Part shown: positions 33,092 to 42,700 of the stretch, one piece after another
How the letters are laid out: every line of letters starts with the position of its first letter
Position numbering within the stretch: the first letter of the stretch is position 1
NCBI GenBank assembly: GCA_037178625.1
Contig: CM074138.1
Span: 1,054,001 to 1,118,000 of the forward strand
Length of the DNA: 64,000 bases
Direction of reading: 5' to 3'
Source: Skeletonema tropicum
Lineage: Eukaryota; Bacillariophyta; Thalassiosirophyceae; Thalassiosirales; Thalassiosiraceae
Program-made: the position numbers and the translations under genes
Notes under the pieces: generated by a model
The model's database searches: none
What the model saw: only the letters and a program-made list of their open reading frames with translations
Told to the model about the DNA's origin: nothing

Positions 33092-34606
33092 CTAAAGCAT
33101 GTGCGGGAAGAAGGTGTTTACAACTGACATGCCAGCACCTGCCAACGCCAAAATCGCCCCAAGACCAATCAAAAATTTATTCCATAACCTTTCGACCTTC
33201 AATACACGCGTGGATGCCAACGAGCCATCATTCATTCTCCTTCGTGTCGATTTCAAGAAGATGAACGATGGTATCATATATATGAGAGCGGAGCCAAGCA
33301 ATGCTCCAGTCACACTTACAACAAATCCAGCATCACTAACCAACAAGGCAAGCGAGGTCAATATTCCAATGAACATTTTGGATGTACGGTAGTGAATCTT
33401 GTCACTGATTTCCTGACCCTTGTAAAATATTTCATACCACGCTTTTTTCATTGCGTTGGCCAAGAATGCATACGATCCTAACAAACTAACTCCCATTAGT
33501 AAACGACATAGGGTTGCTCCAGCATCTAAAGTAGAATAATTGTTCAATATCATTCCCTTGCACGAGCCCCCGAATGTCAAAAACCCAACAGCCATCATGA
33601 ATGCACTAATCAATGCTGTGCTACCAAACCCAATAGCCGAAAGTTTTCCGAATCGAACAAGTGTGGGATTTTGTAGTGTCTGGTACACCTCTGGCCCCGC
33701 CATGTGAACAAGAAAAGCTGTCGCTGTCATTGAAGAGAGGACCAAGAGTGATTTGGGACTTCGTAGACCGATAACTCCAAAGCTGGGACGTAATTCAGCA
33801 CTTAGTGAAGCGAGGTAGTTCGTAGCACCCACTGCTGAAGTTGTTGAGTACGGACCTCCAGGTAACGCACGAATTGCCATGACAACACATGTGATCAAAA
33901 TACCCACAATTCCAGTCAAGGAAACTGGAGCCAATGCCGCAAGAGATTTGAGGCAAGTCAATGGATATACTCCCAATAAGGAAATTGCAGCAATATTCGC
34001 TCGTCGTGTCGCAAACAGCCCATTGATCCCAAATGTTTGAGCCAATGATGTCAAGGTATCACCCAAAATGATACTGTACGCCAAACAAGTTCCGAAGCAT
34101 GTGAGAAATATAGCCGCACTTATCAGCCATGATGAAGATGCTCCAATTTCCTTTTCCCACAGCTGTCCTATACTTGTAACTTTAGACGCAGACGTATCAT
34201 CTGTTGATTCATTGTTGGCAACTACAGTGAGACGTCCGAGCAAGTGAAAGGTGTAGGCACTGATTGCGCCTAGAGTAAATAACATGGATGATGCTGGAAC
34301 GAGGGCAGATTTCACATCACCAATGGCAGCCACACCGGCGGGCAAAGACAATACTCCCGAGCCGACAGCCCCCTTGATCAAATTGAATGATGCCATTGGG
34401 ATTGAACAGGAATTACTGTCCTCAACAGCTTCATTGTTTTCGGAGGAAGATGATGTCTTTATGTTCAGACGAGCTCTTCCACTGTTGCTTTTACTGCCCT
34501 GATCACCGCCGCGGTATTTTGTTGTCAACAGCGCATTGGTTGGAGGAGAAAAGGCATCTGACGTTGTCACAGCGGCAATGAGGAGGAGGATATTGAGGGA
34601 TTTCAT
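33092..34606 (-). CDS. AAAP-family amino-acid transporter with plastid-type presequence
   Basis: 504 residues from the ATG at 34606; the longer frame to 34735 lacks support. The body is a multi-span transporter of the amino acid/auxin permease (SLC38-like) family. It has the characteristic first-helix unwound motif (SFNLIKGAVGSGVLSLPAG, about 70-88), about ten further hydrophobic spans, and the block MILNNYS between spans 7 and 8. These carriers move neutral or cationic amino acids, usually with H+ or Na+. The N-terminus (MKSLNILLLIAAVTTSDA|FSPP) is a signal peptide plus Phe-type plastid motif, unusual for a permease, so a plastid-envelope or endomembrane location is suggested by sequence only. 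Confidence 0.78.
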   Translation of the reverse strand: MKSLNILLLIAAVTTSDAFSPPTNALLTTKYRGGDQGSKSNSGRARLNIKTSSSSENNEAVEDSNSCSIPMASFNLIKGAVGSGVLSLPAGVAAIGDVKSALVPASSMLFTLGAISAYTFHLLGRLTVVANNESTDDTSASKVTSIGQLWEKEIGASSSWLISAAIFLTCFGTCLAYSIILGDTLTSLAQTFGINGLFATRRANIAAISLLGVYPLTCLKSLAALAPVSLTGIVGILITCVVMAIRALPGGPYSTTSAVGATNYLASLSAELRPSFGVIGLRSPKSLLVLSSMTATAFLVHMAGPEVYQTLQNPTLVRFGKLSAIGFGSTALISAFMMAVGFLTFGGSCKGMILNNYSTLDAGATLCRLLMGVSLLGSYAFLANAMKKAWYEIFYKGQEISDKIHYRTSKMFIGILTSLALLVSDAGFVVSVTGALLGSALIYMIPSFIFLKSTRRRMNDGSLASTRVLKVERLWNKFLIGLGAILALAGAGMSVVNTFFPHML

Positions 34607-34828
34607 TCTGCTCAGATACGTAGTTTTTTGCCTCGATCCTCGATCCTGGTGATAGATGTGCGCACTATGCTGCCAACCAATGTATGACAAGCAAGGTGAT
34701 GGTTGTAAGTTACAATAGTTGTATTGTAAGATCAACAGCTGGATCGATGGACGGTGGTGGTTGATTTTGAAATAAAAATTAGTACGCAGCAGCTCGACCG
34801 GACGCGGGACAGAGGAGGTGGGGACGGA

Positions 34829-34863
<35 letters not shown>

Positions 34864-35020
34864 TCCTTTTTTCCGGGAACCGTTCGTTTGGCTTGATCAG
34901 TCCTATGAAGAAGATCTCGTCTATCTCTCCAGAGCCGCCCCCACCCTATTCAGCTATCTAACTTCCGCAGATGGCGATACATCTCCAGCCTTCTATTACA
35001 TTGTTTCCACACCTCCCATC
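34607..35020. promoter_or_regulatory. Intergenic between transporter and dUTPase remnant, with TA microsatellite
   Basis: 414 bp separating divergent genes. A perfect (TA)n run occupies about 34838-34862. No gene is supported. Confidence 0.4.
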
Positions 35021-35555
35021 ATGCTATTGGTAAAACTCCTCAGTCCTAATGCCACTATGCCAACTCGCTGGTCACCCGAATCTGCTGGGTTTGATTTATG
35101 TGCAGCGGAGCCTAAAGTCGTACCTGCTGGGGGGATGGCAGTTATTAAAACTGACTTGAGTGTTGCCTGTCCAGAGGGAACTTATGCCCGTATCGCTCCA
35201 AGGAGGCAAGTCCGACAATGCTCGATATTGTGTGCTATGTTATCATGCATTCATATTAATTCCTGCGTTTTGTTCTGTTGTGTATTATGTAGTGGTGTTG
35301 CTGTTAAGAGAATGATCGGCTGTGGTGCTGGAGTTGTCGATGCTGACTGTAAGCTAAAATTGAAGTACAAATTAACAGCCTCGCTTATTTCATTGTAACC
35401 CATCTCAAAATTTCATATTCATATATTTTTTAAACAGATCGAGGAATATATATATATATATTATATATATTTCATTTGATTGTTCTGAGTTATCAAAGCA
35501 GGTGATCGACTTCAGCGATGGGTAGTTCTCAAGCTAATGGAGCAAGGGAAGTGAT
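35021..35555 (+). pseudogene. dUTPase, 5' part intact, 3' part broken
   Basis: Exon 1 (35021-35205) encodes the start and motif 1 (SPESAGFDLCAAE) and reaches IAPR. A non-canonical GC-AG intron (35206-35292, donor AG|GCAAGT, 87 bp) must be removed to join it to SGVAVKRMIGCG and motif 3 (GAGVVDADY). A second intron begins with GTAAGC at 35349 and ends with an AG at 35437, restoring Y-R-G; an AT dinucleotide run (35446-35470) then replaces the expected beta-strand. Motif 4 survives out of frame (KAGDRL, 35495-35512) and ends at a stop at 35553-35555, without the Gly-rich motif 5. dUTPase hydrolyses dUTP to dUMP. Without motif 5 this copy should be inactive; an assembly error in the AT run could explain the shift but not the missing C-terminus. 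Confidence 0.75.
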
Positions 35556-37659
35556 CCGAATTTCGCTCATGTCTTTGGTCATTACTAGGGGCACGATCAT
35601 GATAGCTGTACTCGTTGTGTGGCACGTCAGTCCTACTTCCAGAGTGATTGCGTTTGTACCCAACTGCAGCTCTGCGAGCTCTGTCTGAATAAGAGCGTTG
35701 AATTCTTTCTTGTGTGTGCTCGTCATGTGGTTCAGTGATACGGTAATGAGGTTGACGAAATGCAGTTGCGTACATGGGAACATCATAGCCCCTGTTTGAT
35801 TGTGCTGGCATGTAATCATAATCATAGTGATGGCGGCGGCCATTATGTGCACCTGCCGAGTTATTCGCATGAGATCCAAAACCAGCATCAACATAACGAG
35901 GAAACGTGGCCTCGGTCGGAGGGGTCTGTAGATAGGGTGGTGTCAATCTACCATAATTCCATTGCTGTAACTGTTGATCCTGTTCGTACCTTGCTCGAGG
36001 AGAAAGATGTGGGAGATATGGGGGCTTTCGATCTTCATCACTGGCAAGTAATGAGGACTCATCACCAGATCCTCTAGACGAAGCAGAAGCAGCAACTCCA
36101 GCAGCAGCAGCAGCAGGACTAACATGGTGGGGTTGGATTGGATCACCCGGCACAAAAGTGGCCATCTGCCTTGGGAGGTAATTCGCCAGATCCTGACCTC
36201 CCGCTCCCGGTGGTTGTTCTCCAGAAAGGCCAGGTTCAAACGATCTTTGCTGTAACTGTTGATCCTGTTCGTACCTTGCTCGAGGAGGAAGATGTTGGAG
36301 ATATGGGGGCTTTCGACCTTCATCACTGGCAAGTAATGAGGACTCATCACCAGATCCTCTAGACGAAGCAGAAGCAGCAACTCCAGCAGCAGCAGCAGCA
36401 GGACTAACATGGTGGGGTTGGATTGGATCACCCGGCACAAAAGTGGCCATATGCCTTGGGAGGTAATTCGCCAGATCCTGACCTCCCGCTCCCGGTGGTT
36501 GTTCTCCAGAAAGGCCAGGTTCAAACGATCTTTGCTGTAACTGTTGATCCTGTTCGTACCTTGCTCGAGGAGGAAGATGTTGGAGATATGGGGGCTTTCG
36601 ACCTTCATCACTGGCACGTAAAGAGGACTCATCACCAGATCGAGACGAAGCCAAACCCAGCGCATCGAGCAGAAAAGTGGCTGTTTCCTGCAATGGGAGG
36701 CATTCTGCAGAAGGGCCAGGTTCAAACAATAGACCAGCACGACCTTCACCACCAGCAGCAGCAGCAGCAGCAGGAAAAGAATCAGCTTTCACTGCTTCCA
36801 ACTTGCACAAGAAATCCCCGAGGAGTGCTGTAGTGGCCTTTTTCAATTCAGCGAAATTAATGTCGTTTTCATTGGCAAAGTCTAGCTCCCCTTTTGTTAT
36901 TCCTTGACGAGCCACTTTAGTTTCTTGACTATCTGAGGCAACTTGTTGATCCTCTCTTGTTGGATGAGCCACTTCAGAAGCTGTTGGGGGGCTTGTTGGA
37001 GGAGCCATGTCAGCAGCTGTCCCTTGAGAATCCAAGGAAATTGAGGGATCAAGCTCGGAAATATAAGTTTCGAAAGTCTTGTCCCAAATGTTGACGATGC
37101 ACAATTCTTGATCCATTGATGGAGGCAGCCATGTCAATTTATGCTCGACAAGAGTTTGCCCATAAGTATTGGTGAACTGATGATGAGTCTCGATCCATGC
37201 GGCGGCGTCTATTGTCGGGACGAGCGCTCGAAGCTTTCCGGGGAACGCTGTAACATCCTGAGATCCGTCCAGTGGACCTCCACCATTCATAAGATAAGTG
37301 CTTTTCCAGATACCAACAAATGTTTTCCGGTATATGCGTATGATGTCAGCCAACATCTTCAGATAATCGTCTGCCCTTTCTTCACGTTTGCGTCGTTCTG
37401 GAACATAACGTTTGATGGGAAAATGAAAGTACTCTGGGATCTCCCTTTTGCCTCCACTCAAATAGTCAATGAGTTCTTCAGGCAAGTTGGAGACCTTTCG
37501 AAGTTTATTTTTATCCAGTCGCCCAAAGGTCTCCAGTTCGATCTCAACTCCACGATTTACTTTTTGTTCTTCTTCAGGATTAAGACGACGTTGATTGAGA
37601 AAGTCTCGCATCTCCAACGAGCACCGAAACTCAAGGGTTTGAAGAAAAAAGGGTGCCAT
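35512..37659 (-). CDS. Unrecognised protein with two 95-residue internal repeats
   Basis: 715 residues from the ATG at 37659. I recognise no domain. The N-terminal 220 residues are an ordered, charged module (EEELIDYLSGGKREIP-like helix, AWIETHHQFTNTYGQTLVEH, LCIVNIWDKTFETYISELD). The middle (about 355-590) consists of two nearly identical 95-residue repeats plus a third partial one: GDESSL, KPPYL, RYEQDQQLQQ, GAGGQDLANYLPR and HHVSPAAAAAG. The C-terminus is Tyr/His/Arg-rich. Its last coding bases overlap the broken dUTPase tail in antisense. It lies beside the gap and the Helitron region, so it may be an accessory-element gene rather than a core gene; this is inference. Confidence 0.5.
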   Translation of the reverse strand: MAPFFLQTLEFRCSLEMRDFLNQRRLNPEEEQKVNRGVEIELETFGRLDKNKLRKVSNLPEELIDYLSGGKREIPEYFHFPIKRYVPERRKREERADDYLKMLADIIRIYRKTFVGIWKSTYLMNGGGPLDGSQDVTAFPGKLRALVPTIDAAAWIETHHQFTNTYGQTLVEHKLTWLPPSMDQELCIVNIWDKTFETYISELDPSISLDSQGTAADMAPPTSPPTASEVAHPTREDQQVASDSQETKVARQGITKGELDFANENDINFAELKKATTALLGDFLCKLEAVKADSFPAAAAAAGGEGRAGLLFEPGPSAECLPLQETATFLLDALGLASSRSGDESSLRASDEGRKPPYLQHLPPRARYEQDQQLQQRSFEPGLSGEQPPGAGGQDLANYLPRHMATFVPGDPIQPHHVSPAAAAAGVAASASSRGSGDESSLLASDEGRKPPYLQHLPPRARYEQDQQLQQRSFEPGLSGEQPPGAGGQDLANYLPRQMATFVPGDPIQPHHVSPAAAAAGVAASASSRGSGDESSLLASDEDRKPPYLPHLSPRARYEQDQQLQQWNYGRLTPPYLQTPPTEATFPRYVDAGFGSHANNSAGAHNGRRHHYDYDYMPAQSNRGYDVPMYATAFRQPHYRITEPHDEHTQERIQRSYSDRARRAAVGYKRNHSGSRTDVPHNEYSYHDRAPSNDQRHERNSDHFPCSISLRTTHR
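35958..36630 (-). repeat. 285-bp tandem repeat inside the unknown protein gene
   Basis: Two full copies (about 36060-36344 and 36345-36629) and a partial third (from about 35958) are nearly identical; for example, gattggatcacccggcacaa occurs at about 36138 and again exactly 285 bp later, at 36423. The period is 95 codons. Because the copies keep the phase, long antisense frames also appear here; they are not separate genes. Confidence 0.9.
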
Positions 37660-37812
37660 GCTACCATACAATTTTTCAGATCACCAGCTTTTATTTTTGT
37701 ATGGACTTGTTGATTTCCTGCAGTGTAAGTTTACTCCTCTAAGTAGATATATTTATGAAACCCCTTTCACCTGCATTGCTCGGCGTCTTTCCAATCCGGC
37801 GGCTAAACACTC
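37660..37812. other. Sequence left of the gap, no gene supported
   Basis: 153 bp between the unknown gene and the N run. A TGCAG|GTAAGT-like donor (cagtgtaagt near 37721) hints at an exon on the plus strand, but the continuation would lie in the gap. Confidence 0.3.
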
Positions 37813-38312
37813 NNNNNNNNNNNNNNNNNNNNNNNNNNNNNNNNNNNNNNNNNNNNNNNNNNNNNNNNNNNNNNNNNNNNNNNNNNNNNNNNNNNNNNNN
37901 NNNNNNNNNNNNNNNNNNNNNNNNNNNNNNNNNNNNNNNNNNNNNNNNNNNNNNNNNNNNNNNNNNNNNNNNNNNNNNNNNNNNNNNNNNNNNNNNNNNN
38001 NNNNNNNNNNNNNNNNNNNNNNNNNNNNNNNNNNNNNNNNNNNNNNNNNNNNNNNNNNNNNNNNNNNNNNNNNNNNNNNNNNNNNNNNNNNNNNNNNNNN
38101 NNNNNNNNNNNNNNNNNNNNNNNNNNNNNNNNNNNNNNNNNNNNNNNNNNNNNNNNNNNNNNNNNNNNNNNNNNNNNNNNNNNNNNNNNNNNNNNNNNNN
38201 NNNNNNNNNNNNNNNNNNNNNNNNNNNNNNNNNNNNNNNNNNNNNNNNNNNNNNNNNNNNNNNNNNNNNNNNNNNNNNNNNNNNNNNNNNNNNNNNNNNN
38301 NNNNNNNNNNNN
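37813..38312. other. 500-base scaffold gap (Ns)
   Basis: Exactly 500 ambiguous bases, the usual placeholder for a gap of unknown length. Frames reading through it are meaningless. Confidence 0.99.
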
Positions 38313-38811
38313 TACTGTTCGTTTGCTTTCAGTTTGCAAGTACCTATTTTGTGCGACGCTTAACTTTTTTTCTCGTGGGAGTTTTGACTCCGTTATTTTT
38401 TTAAAACGCGCGTCAGTTCTTCCTCTGTGTTTTGATCTGCCCGCCGTTTGTGTTTATGTGGGTAGCAAAAGTGCTAAGCGTCGCACAATTAAGCAACCTC
38501 CTCCAACTTGAAGTTTTTGAAGTCGAGTCAATTGTGTGTGGCTTCGGATAAAAACCCAGTACCGTTTCATATCATACTACTTCCTACGTACATGCGGTAC
38601 TCACCGGCCATCAACCATCCATAATGGACCCAGACCATGGTGAAAAATGGCTTCCTACGACCCTCAATAACACAGTAACTAGAAGGATTTAGAACTTCCT
38701 TGCAGTGGTAATCGTCATCCCTTGGCCATTAGGATCTCATCGATACCTTACTTGCCACCATAATCATGATACTGAAAAAAAACTTGCAAGCTGAAAGCAA
38801 ACGAACAGTAT
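38313..38811. repeat. Nested inverted repeats beside the gap, possible TIR element
   Basis: The 29 bases at 38313-38341 (tactgttcgtttgctttcag, then tttgcaagt) are inverted with one mismatch at 38783-38811. Inside, tttgtgcgacgcttaac (about 38350-38366) is inverted at about 38472-38487 as gctaagcgtcgcacaa. The left outer arm starts at the gap edge, so its true end and any target duplication are hidden. No transposase is visible. Confidence 0.6.
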
Positions 38812-39188
38812 CTATGTGGGGGTGTCATGTTTGCTTGAGCTGAGCTTCAAGTACCCCTTCTCATCAATCGTGTGTGGGGCTACATAAGCTGACACCTTGA
38901 CACCGTTTCTCGCCGATAAAGGGAATCGGTACTCAGTTGACAAGCCGATCTTGATTAGGCCTCACCTGAGAACTGAAGAGAACACCAACGGCAGCGCACA
39001 CACAGCAAGTAGCCCCTTCAAGAGAGGGCACACCTGACGTACTTAAATTTCTGATATGCAGCATAAAAAATCAGAGCCTACCAAATAATTGTAGCATTAG
39101 ATAGATCTTGAACAGTCACTTGTTCCACATATTAACTGGTGATGTCCAGAGTGCGTTACTACATTAATTGAATTTACCATATCCATCC
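38812..39188. other. Spacer before the RING gene, no gene seen
   Basis: 377 bp of unique sequence with no supported feature beyond the presumed promoter of the RING gene. Confidence 0.4.
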
Positions 39189-39614
39189 ATGACGAATAAT
39201 GAATTCGATGACCCCCTCCTGAAGAGGCTTATCTGCCCCATCTGCCTTGATGTGTTCAATGACGCTGTGCATCTGGATAAATGCGGACACGAGTTTTGCA
39301 ATTCTTGCTTAGAGCTATGGTTATCGAAGAGCCTAAGCTGCCCTATCTGTAGGAAAGTCGCAAAGATTGATGACATACGTCCTTGTAATCTGTATCGACT
39401 TGTTCTAGGTATTGACAAATGCCGCATGCAATTAGAGGCTGCGGATGCCTCATTGATAAATACAGATGAAGAAGGGACAAGTGGGTTGTCAAGGCGTCTG
39501 ATTAATCTAAAGGAAACGATTACGTTGATATCAAATGGTTCACTCTTCGCGAAGATAGTCTCCGACACAGGAGTCACTGAAAGTATGACACACCCTGGCT
39601 CTGGGGAGTTTTGA
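39189..39614 (+). CDS. Small RING-finger protein (probable E3 ubiquitin ligase)
   Basis: 141 residues from the ATG at 39189. The N-terminal half is a complete C3HC4 RING: CPICLDVFNDAVHLDKCGHE, FCNSCLELWL and CPICRK supply all eight zinc ligands at about residues 16-55. A helical tail of 80 residues has no recognised domain. RING proteins recruit E2 enzymes to ubiquitinate targets. It is short and single-exon and lies 165 bp from the 3' end of the converging Helitron gene, so it may be a neighbour or cargo of the element. The target is unknown. Confidence 0.75.
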   Translation: MTNNEFDDPLLKRLICPICLDVFNDAVHLDKCGHEFCNSCLELWLSKSLSCPICRKVAKIDDIRPCNLYRLVLGIDKCRMQLEAADASLINTDEEGTSGLSRRLINLKETITLISNGSLFAKIVSDTGVTESMTHPGSGEF

Positions 39615-39779
39615 GGGGGCAGAAGAAGGATTACAATAGAATTGAGACAAAACAACCCTATAGACATAAACAACCTTGTAGACAAAATCAATTTCGCTTG
39701 GATTATAGATATGCATACATACAGGTAGTATATATACTTGCTTTATTCAAACACATCAAGGCTATGTATTACCCTGAGT

Positions 39780-42700
39780 CTACACTACATTTACATCTTC
39801 AAGACGTCCTCGTCTCCTCGCCCTGTCAAAATCAATTTGTTGGAGACCTCTCATTCGGTCGAGAAAGGCCATGTAGTCTCGTGATGGTGGTTTGATATCA
39901 CGGAGCTTAAGTCTTCGGAACAAATATAGGCCTGTTAGAGTCCGAACCCGAGAAAGAATAACGTATATCCAGTTAGTGGACCTGTTCCAGGAGCAGACAA
40001 TGACATTGTCTTTCGTCAGACCTTGGAGTTTGTGGCCTGTAATGGCGTCGCTTGCATTCACCGGAAGTTGAGTCACACCACACGCCATCGGTATTGTCTC
40101 TTTCGTCATGTCATGGGGGGTTACGTGCGCTGTGGCAGTGACCTTTTTGGGCTTGAGTTTGAAATATCTTGGCGAATCACCTTTTCTGGGATAGTGTTCG
40201 AACTCGGCAAATTCCACGTCCGATGCGCAGACAGTCCAGACCTTTCTTCCGTCCCACACTTCGCACCCATAGCTAATTGGGTTGTCTCTCAATTTCACCC
40301 GAACTAGTCGAGCCTGGGTTCCGTTACCCGTTCCTTGTTCCTTCAGATTATCGTTTGAATTGCACATGAAATATGCGCCAATATAACAACAAAGATGCGG
40401 ACTTATCAATTTCTTTCCCTGTCTCACGTCTGTATCTCCGAGTTCAATTATTCTCTGGCGCAGCGTACCAACTTTTGCATCCGACGAAGTTAGTGATTCT
40501 ATGAGGCCTTTTATAATGATAGTGTGATGGGGGGGATCGTCGTCGTCGCCAGCTTGTGGGTGTGTTTGCCTAAGATGCTCTTGAAATATGGCCGCTGTTA
40601 TTGCATTTCTTTGCTTATTGGTCTCACAAGCGTAGCAGGTATCGCCATCGAATTGCTTGGGTAATTTAATACCATCGTCACCAACGTATCTCTTGTTGAT
40701 TTTATCCACGTCATCCTGTGTCATTTCACCTCTACACAATCTCTGCAGAATGCGTCCATATGCTTCATCGTCTTTAAATCGGTGGAGACCATCCAGGATG
40801 ATGGCGCAGTTGATGTTGTTCTCAAAATGTCTCGAGGATGTGGGGTGCCATAACTTTTGCGATGCTTTCATTTGAATAGGCTCGTTTTGTTGAAAGTCTC
40901 CAGCAAATATGATGCTATACCCTCCAAATGGTTGGCGATTATTACCAATCCTCTGCAAAGTCCTGTCAAGCTTCAAAAGCTCGTCATCTTTCAGGAATGA
41001 CACCTCGTCGATTATGAGGATGCGGACACCCTCAAACGCCTTCTCCTCGTCAGCGCTCAGGTGTGGAGTGCTGCCCTGTTTGGCGATGTAGGTTGCCTTC
41101 ACTGTGGTGACCCCCCCAAACGCAGCAGCAGCTGATCCAGTGTAGGCCGTAAACAGAAATGTATTATCCGCCCACATGATAGACGTAGCCTTGCAAAATT
41201 CGTAGCAAAACTTCTGTGCAATCTTGATTGCGGTGCTTTTACCTGCTCCGGCAAATCCCGTCACAAACATGAGCAGCTGCTCTCTTCCTCCCCTCTCTCG
41301 TAATTCCTGCTTCAATGCCTCGATGTCATTCATGGTATCTTTCCCGATTGCGGTCCATAGTCCCCCTAGTAACGTTGAGCCGTCTTCGTCTTGCGTCAAT
41401 AAACCAAGCAAGAATGAACAGGCAATCACTTCGTACATGATGTATTGTTTCTCGTCGAGGCGTTTCTTTTCATCCCGCAGGACAGCACGAGCAACACCTT
41501 CGAGTGTAGGAACTGAAACCTGTTGAGGTTTGTCCTCCCCGGCACATCCTTGCTCATGCGGCGAATCCGGAACAGGAATGTTCATATTGCAGTCGGATTC
41601 ATCTGTGGAGTAAACATCATCGTAATTCCCTCCACCCAGGAGTGAACCCTTGATCAGCTGTATGATAGTGGGGTATGATCCCCTCTCTGTCTCCTCGGAC
41701 TTTCGATCATTTGATACTGTGGGGGTAGCGGTGCTGGTAGTGGTAGATGCACCAATATCATTCCCAGAGATAGCAGTATTATTGGTCGAGCTGGAGATGA
41801 TTGATTCATCTGGCGACGACGATGCAAGACGGGCTTCCACGAGACGGGTATGGGTAATGTTGGTCGGATCAAGGAGCCTTTTGTGAGTGTAGGCGCGGAC
41901 AAAATTCTCGTATTCTTCTCCCTCCTCCCCATTTTCGTATTGTGCACAGTAAAAGGCGATATCTTTTACTAGATTGTCATTCTGCTCCTCCGAGTCATCC
42001 CGTGCATCCCTTTCAGCGTATTTCTCTGGGAAAGGTGCAAGATCCGAAATTACGTCTGTAGCGCGGCCTTGACATTGTTCCATACTCATTCTGTCCTCGT
42101 TGTTCTGTAAAATATCAAATCCTTTAACCCAGAAAGCGGGCCCAGTTTCATTGCCGTCCTCATTCAGATACAAATACTGTTTCGATAACAAGCTTTTGTC
42201 GTCTTTGATGTCAATAGCACTCGGCGGTAGCAGGAACTCCGTCTCGCATTTTTCTTTATAAGAAAGACGGCCCATCTGCCTATAGTACTCGATGCGGAAC
42301 GCATTGAATCTGTTCCAGTAACTATTCCCTTCGGTCCGTTCCCCCTTCAAAACGTCTAATCCATTTTCCCCACGAAAGGGGCAGAACATCAAAAGAGCCA
42401 TCTTTGCATAATTCTCTCGTTTCTTTTTCACCTCTTCGCTTGGTGCATCGTCGTTGACGCGAAGTTCTTCGATGCGGCACAGGCTACCATCGGGTAGCGA
42501 CACGTTTGGGATCCTGACACGTTTCAGCTTGCTCAGATAAGCGAAGTTCACGCCAGGGTGACCTTTTTCAAATGCCATTTGTTTTGTTTCGGCTCCGGCA
42601 TCATTGGACAGACCATCCTTTTTGTACCCCTTTGCGTAATACATTGATTGCTGGTAAAAGCAGAGAGCTTCCAAGTCTCTGGGCCGATAAATGTAGTCAT

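Noticed and set aside
36138..36833. Plus-strand frames repeating MDHPAQKWP
   Set aside because: Antisense of the 285-bp coding repeat.
37658..38404. Frames spanning the N run
   Set aside because: They only bridge ambiguous bases.
38677..38705. CTAG next to an AAGGA/TCCTT hairpin as the Helitron 3' terminus
   Set aside because: The stem is only 5 bp and AT-rich, and it lies more than 1 kb from the coding end beyond the RING gene; too weak to assign.
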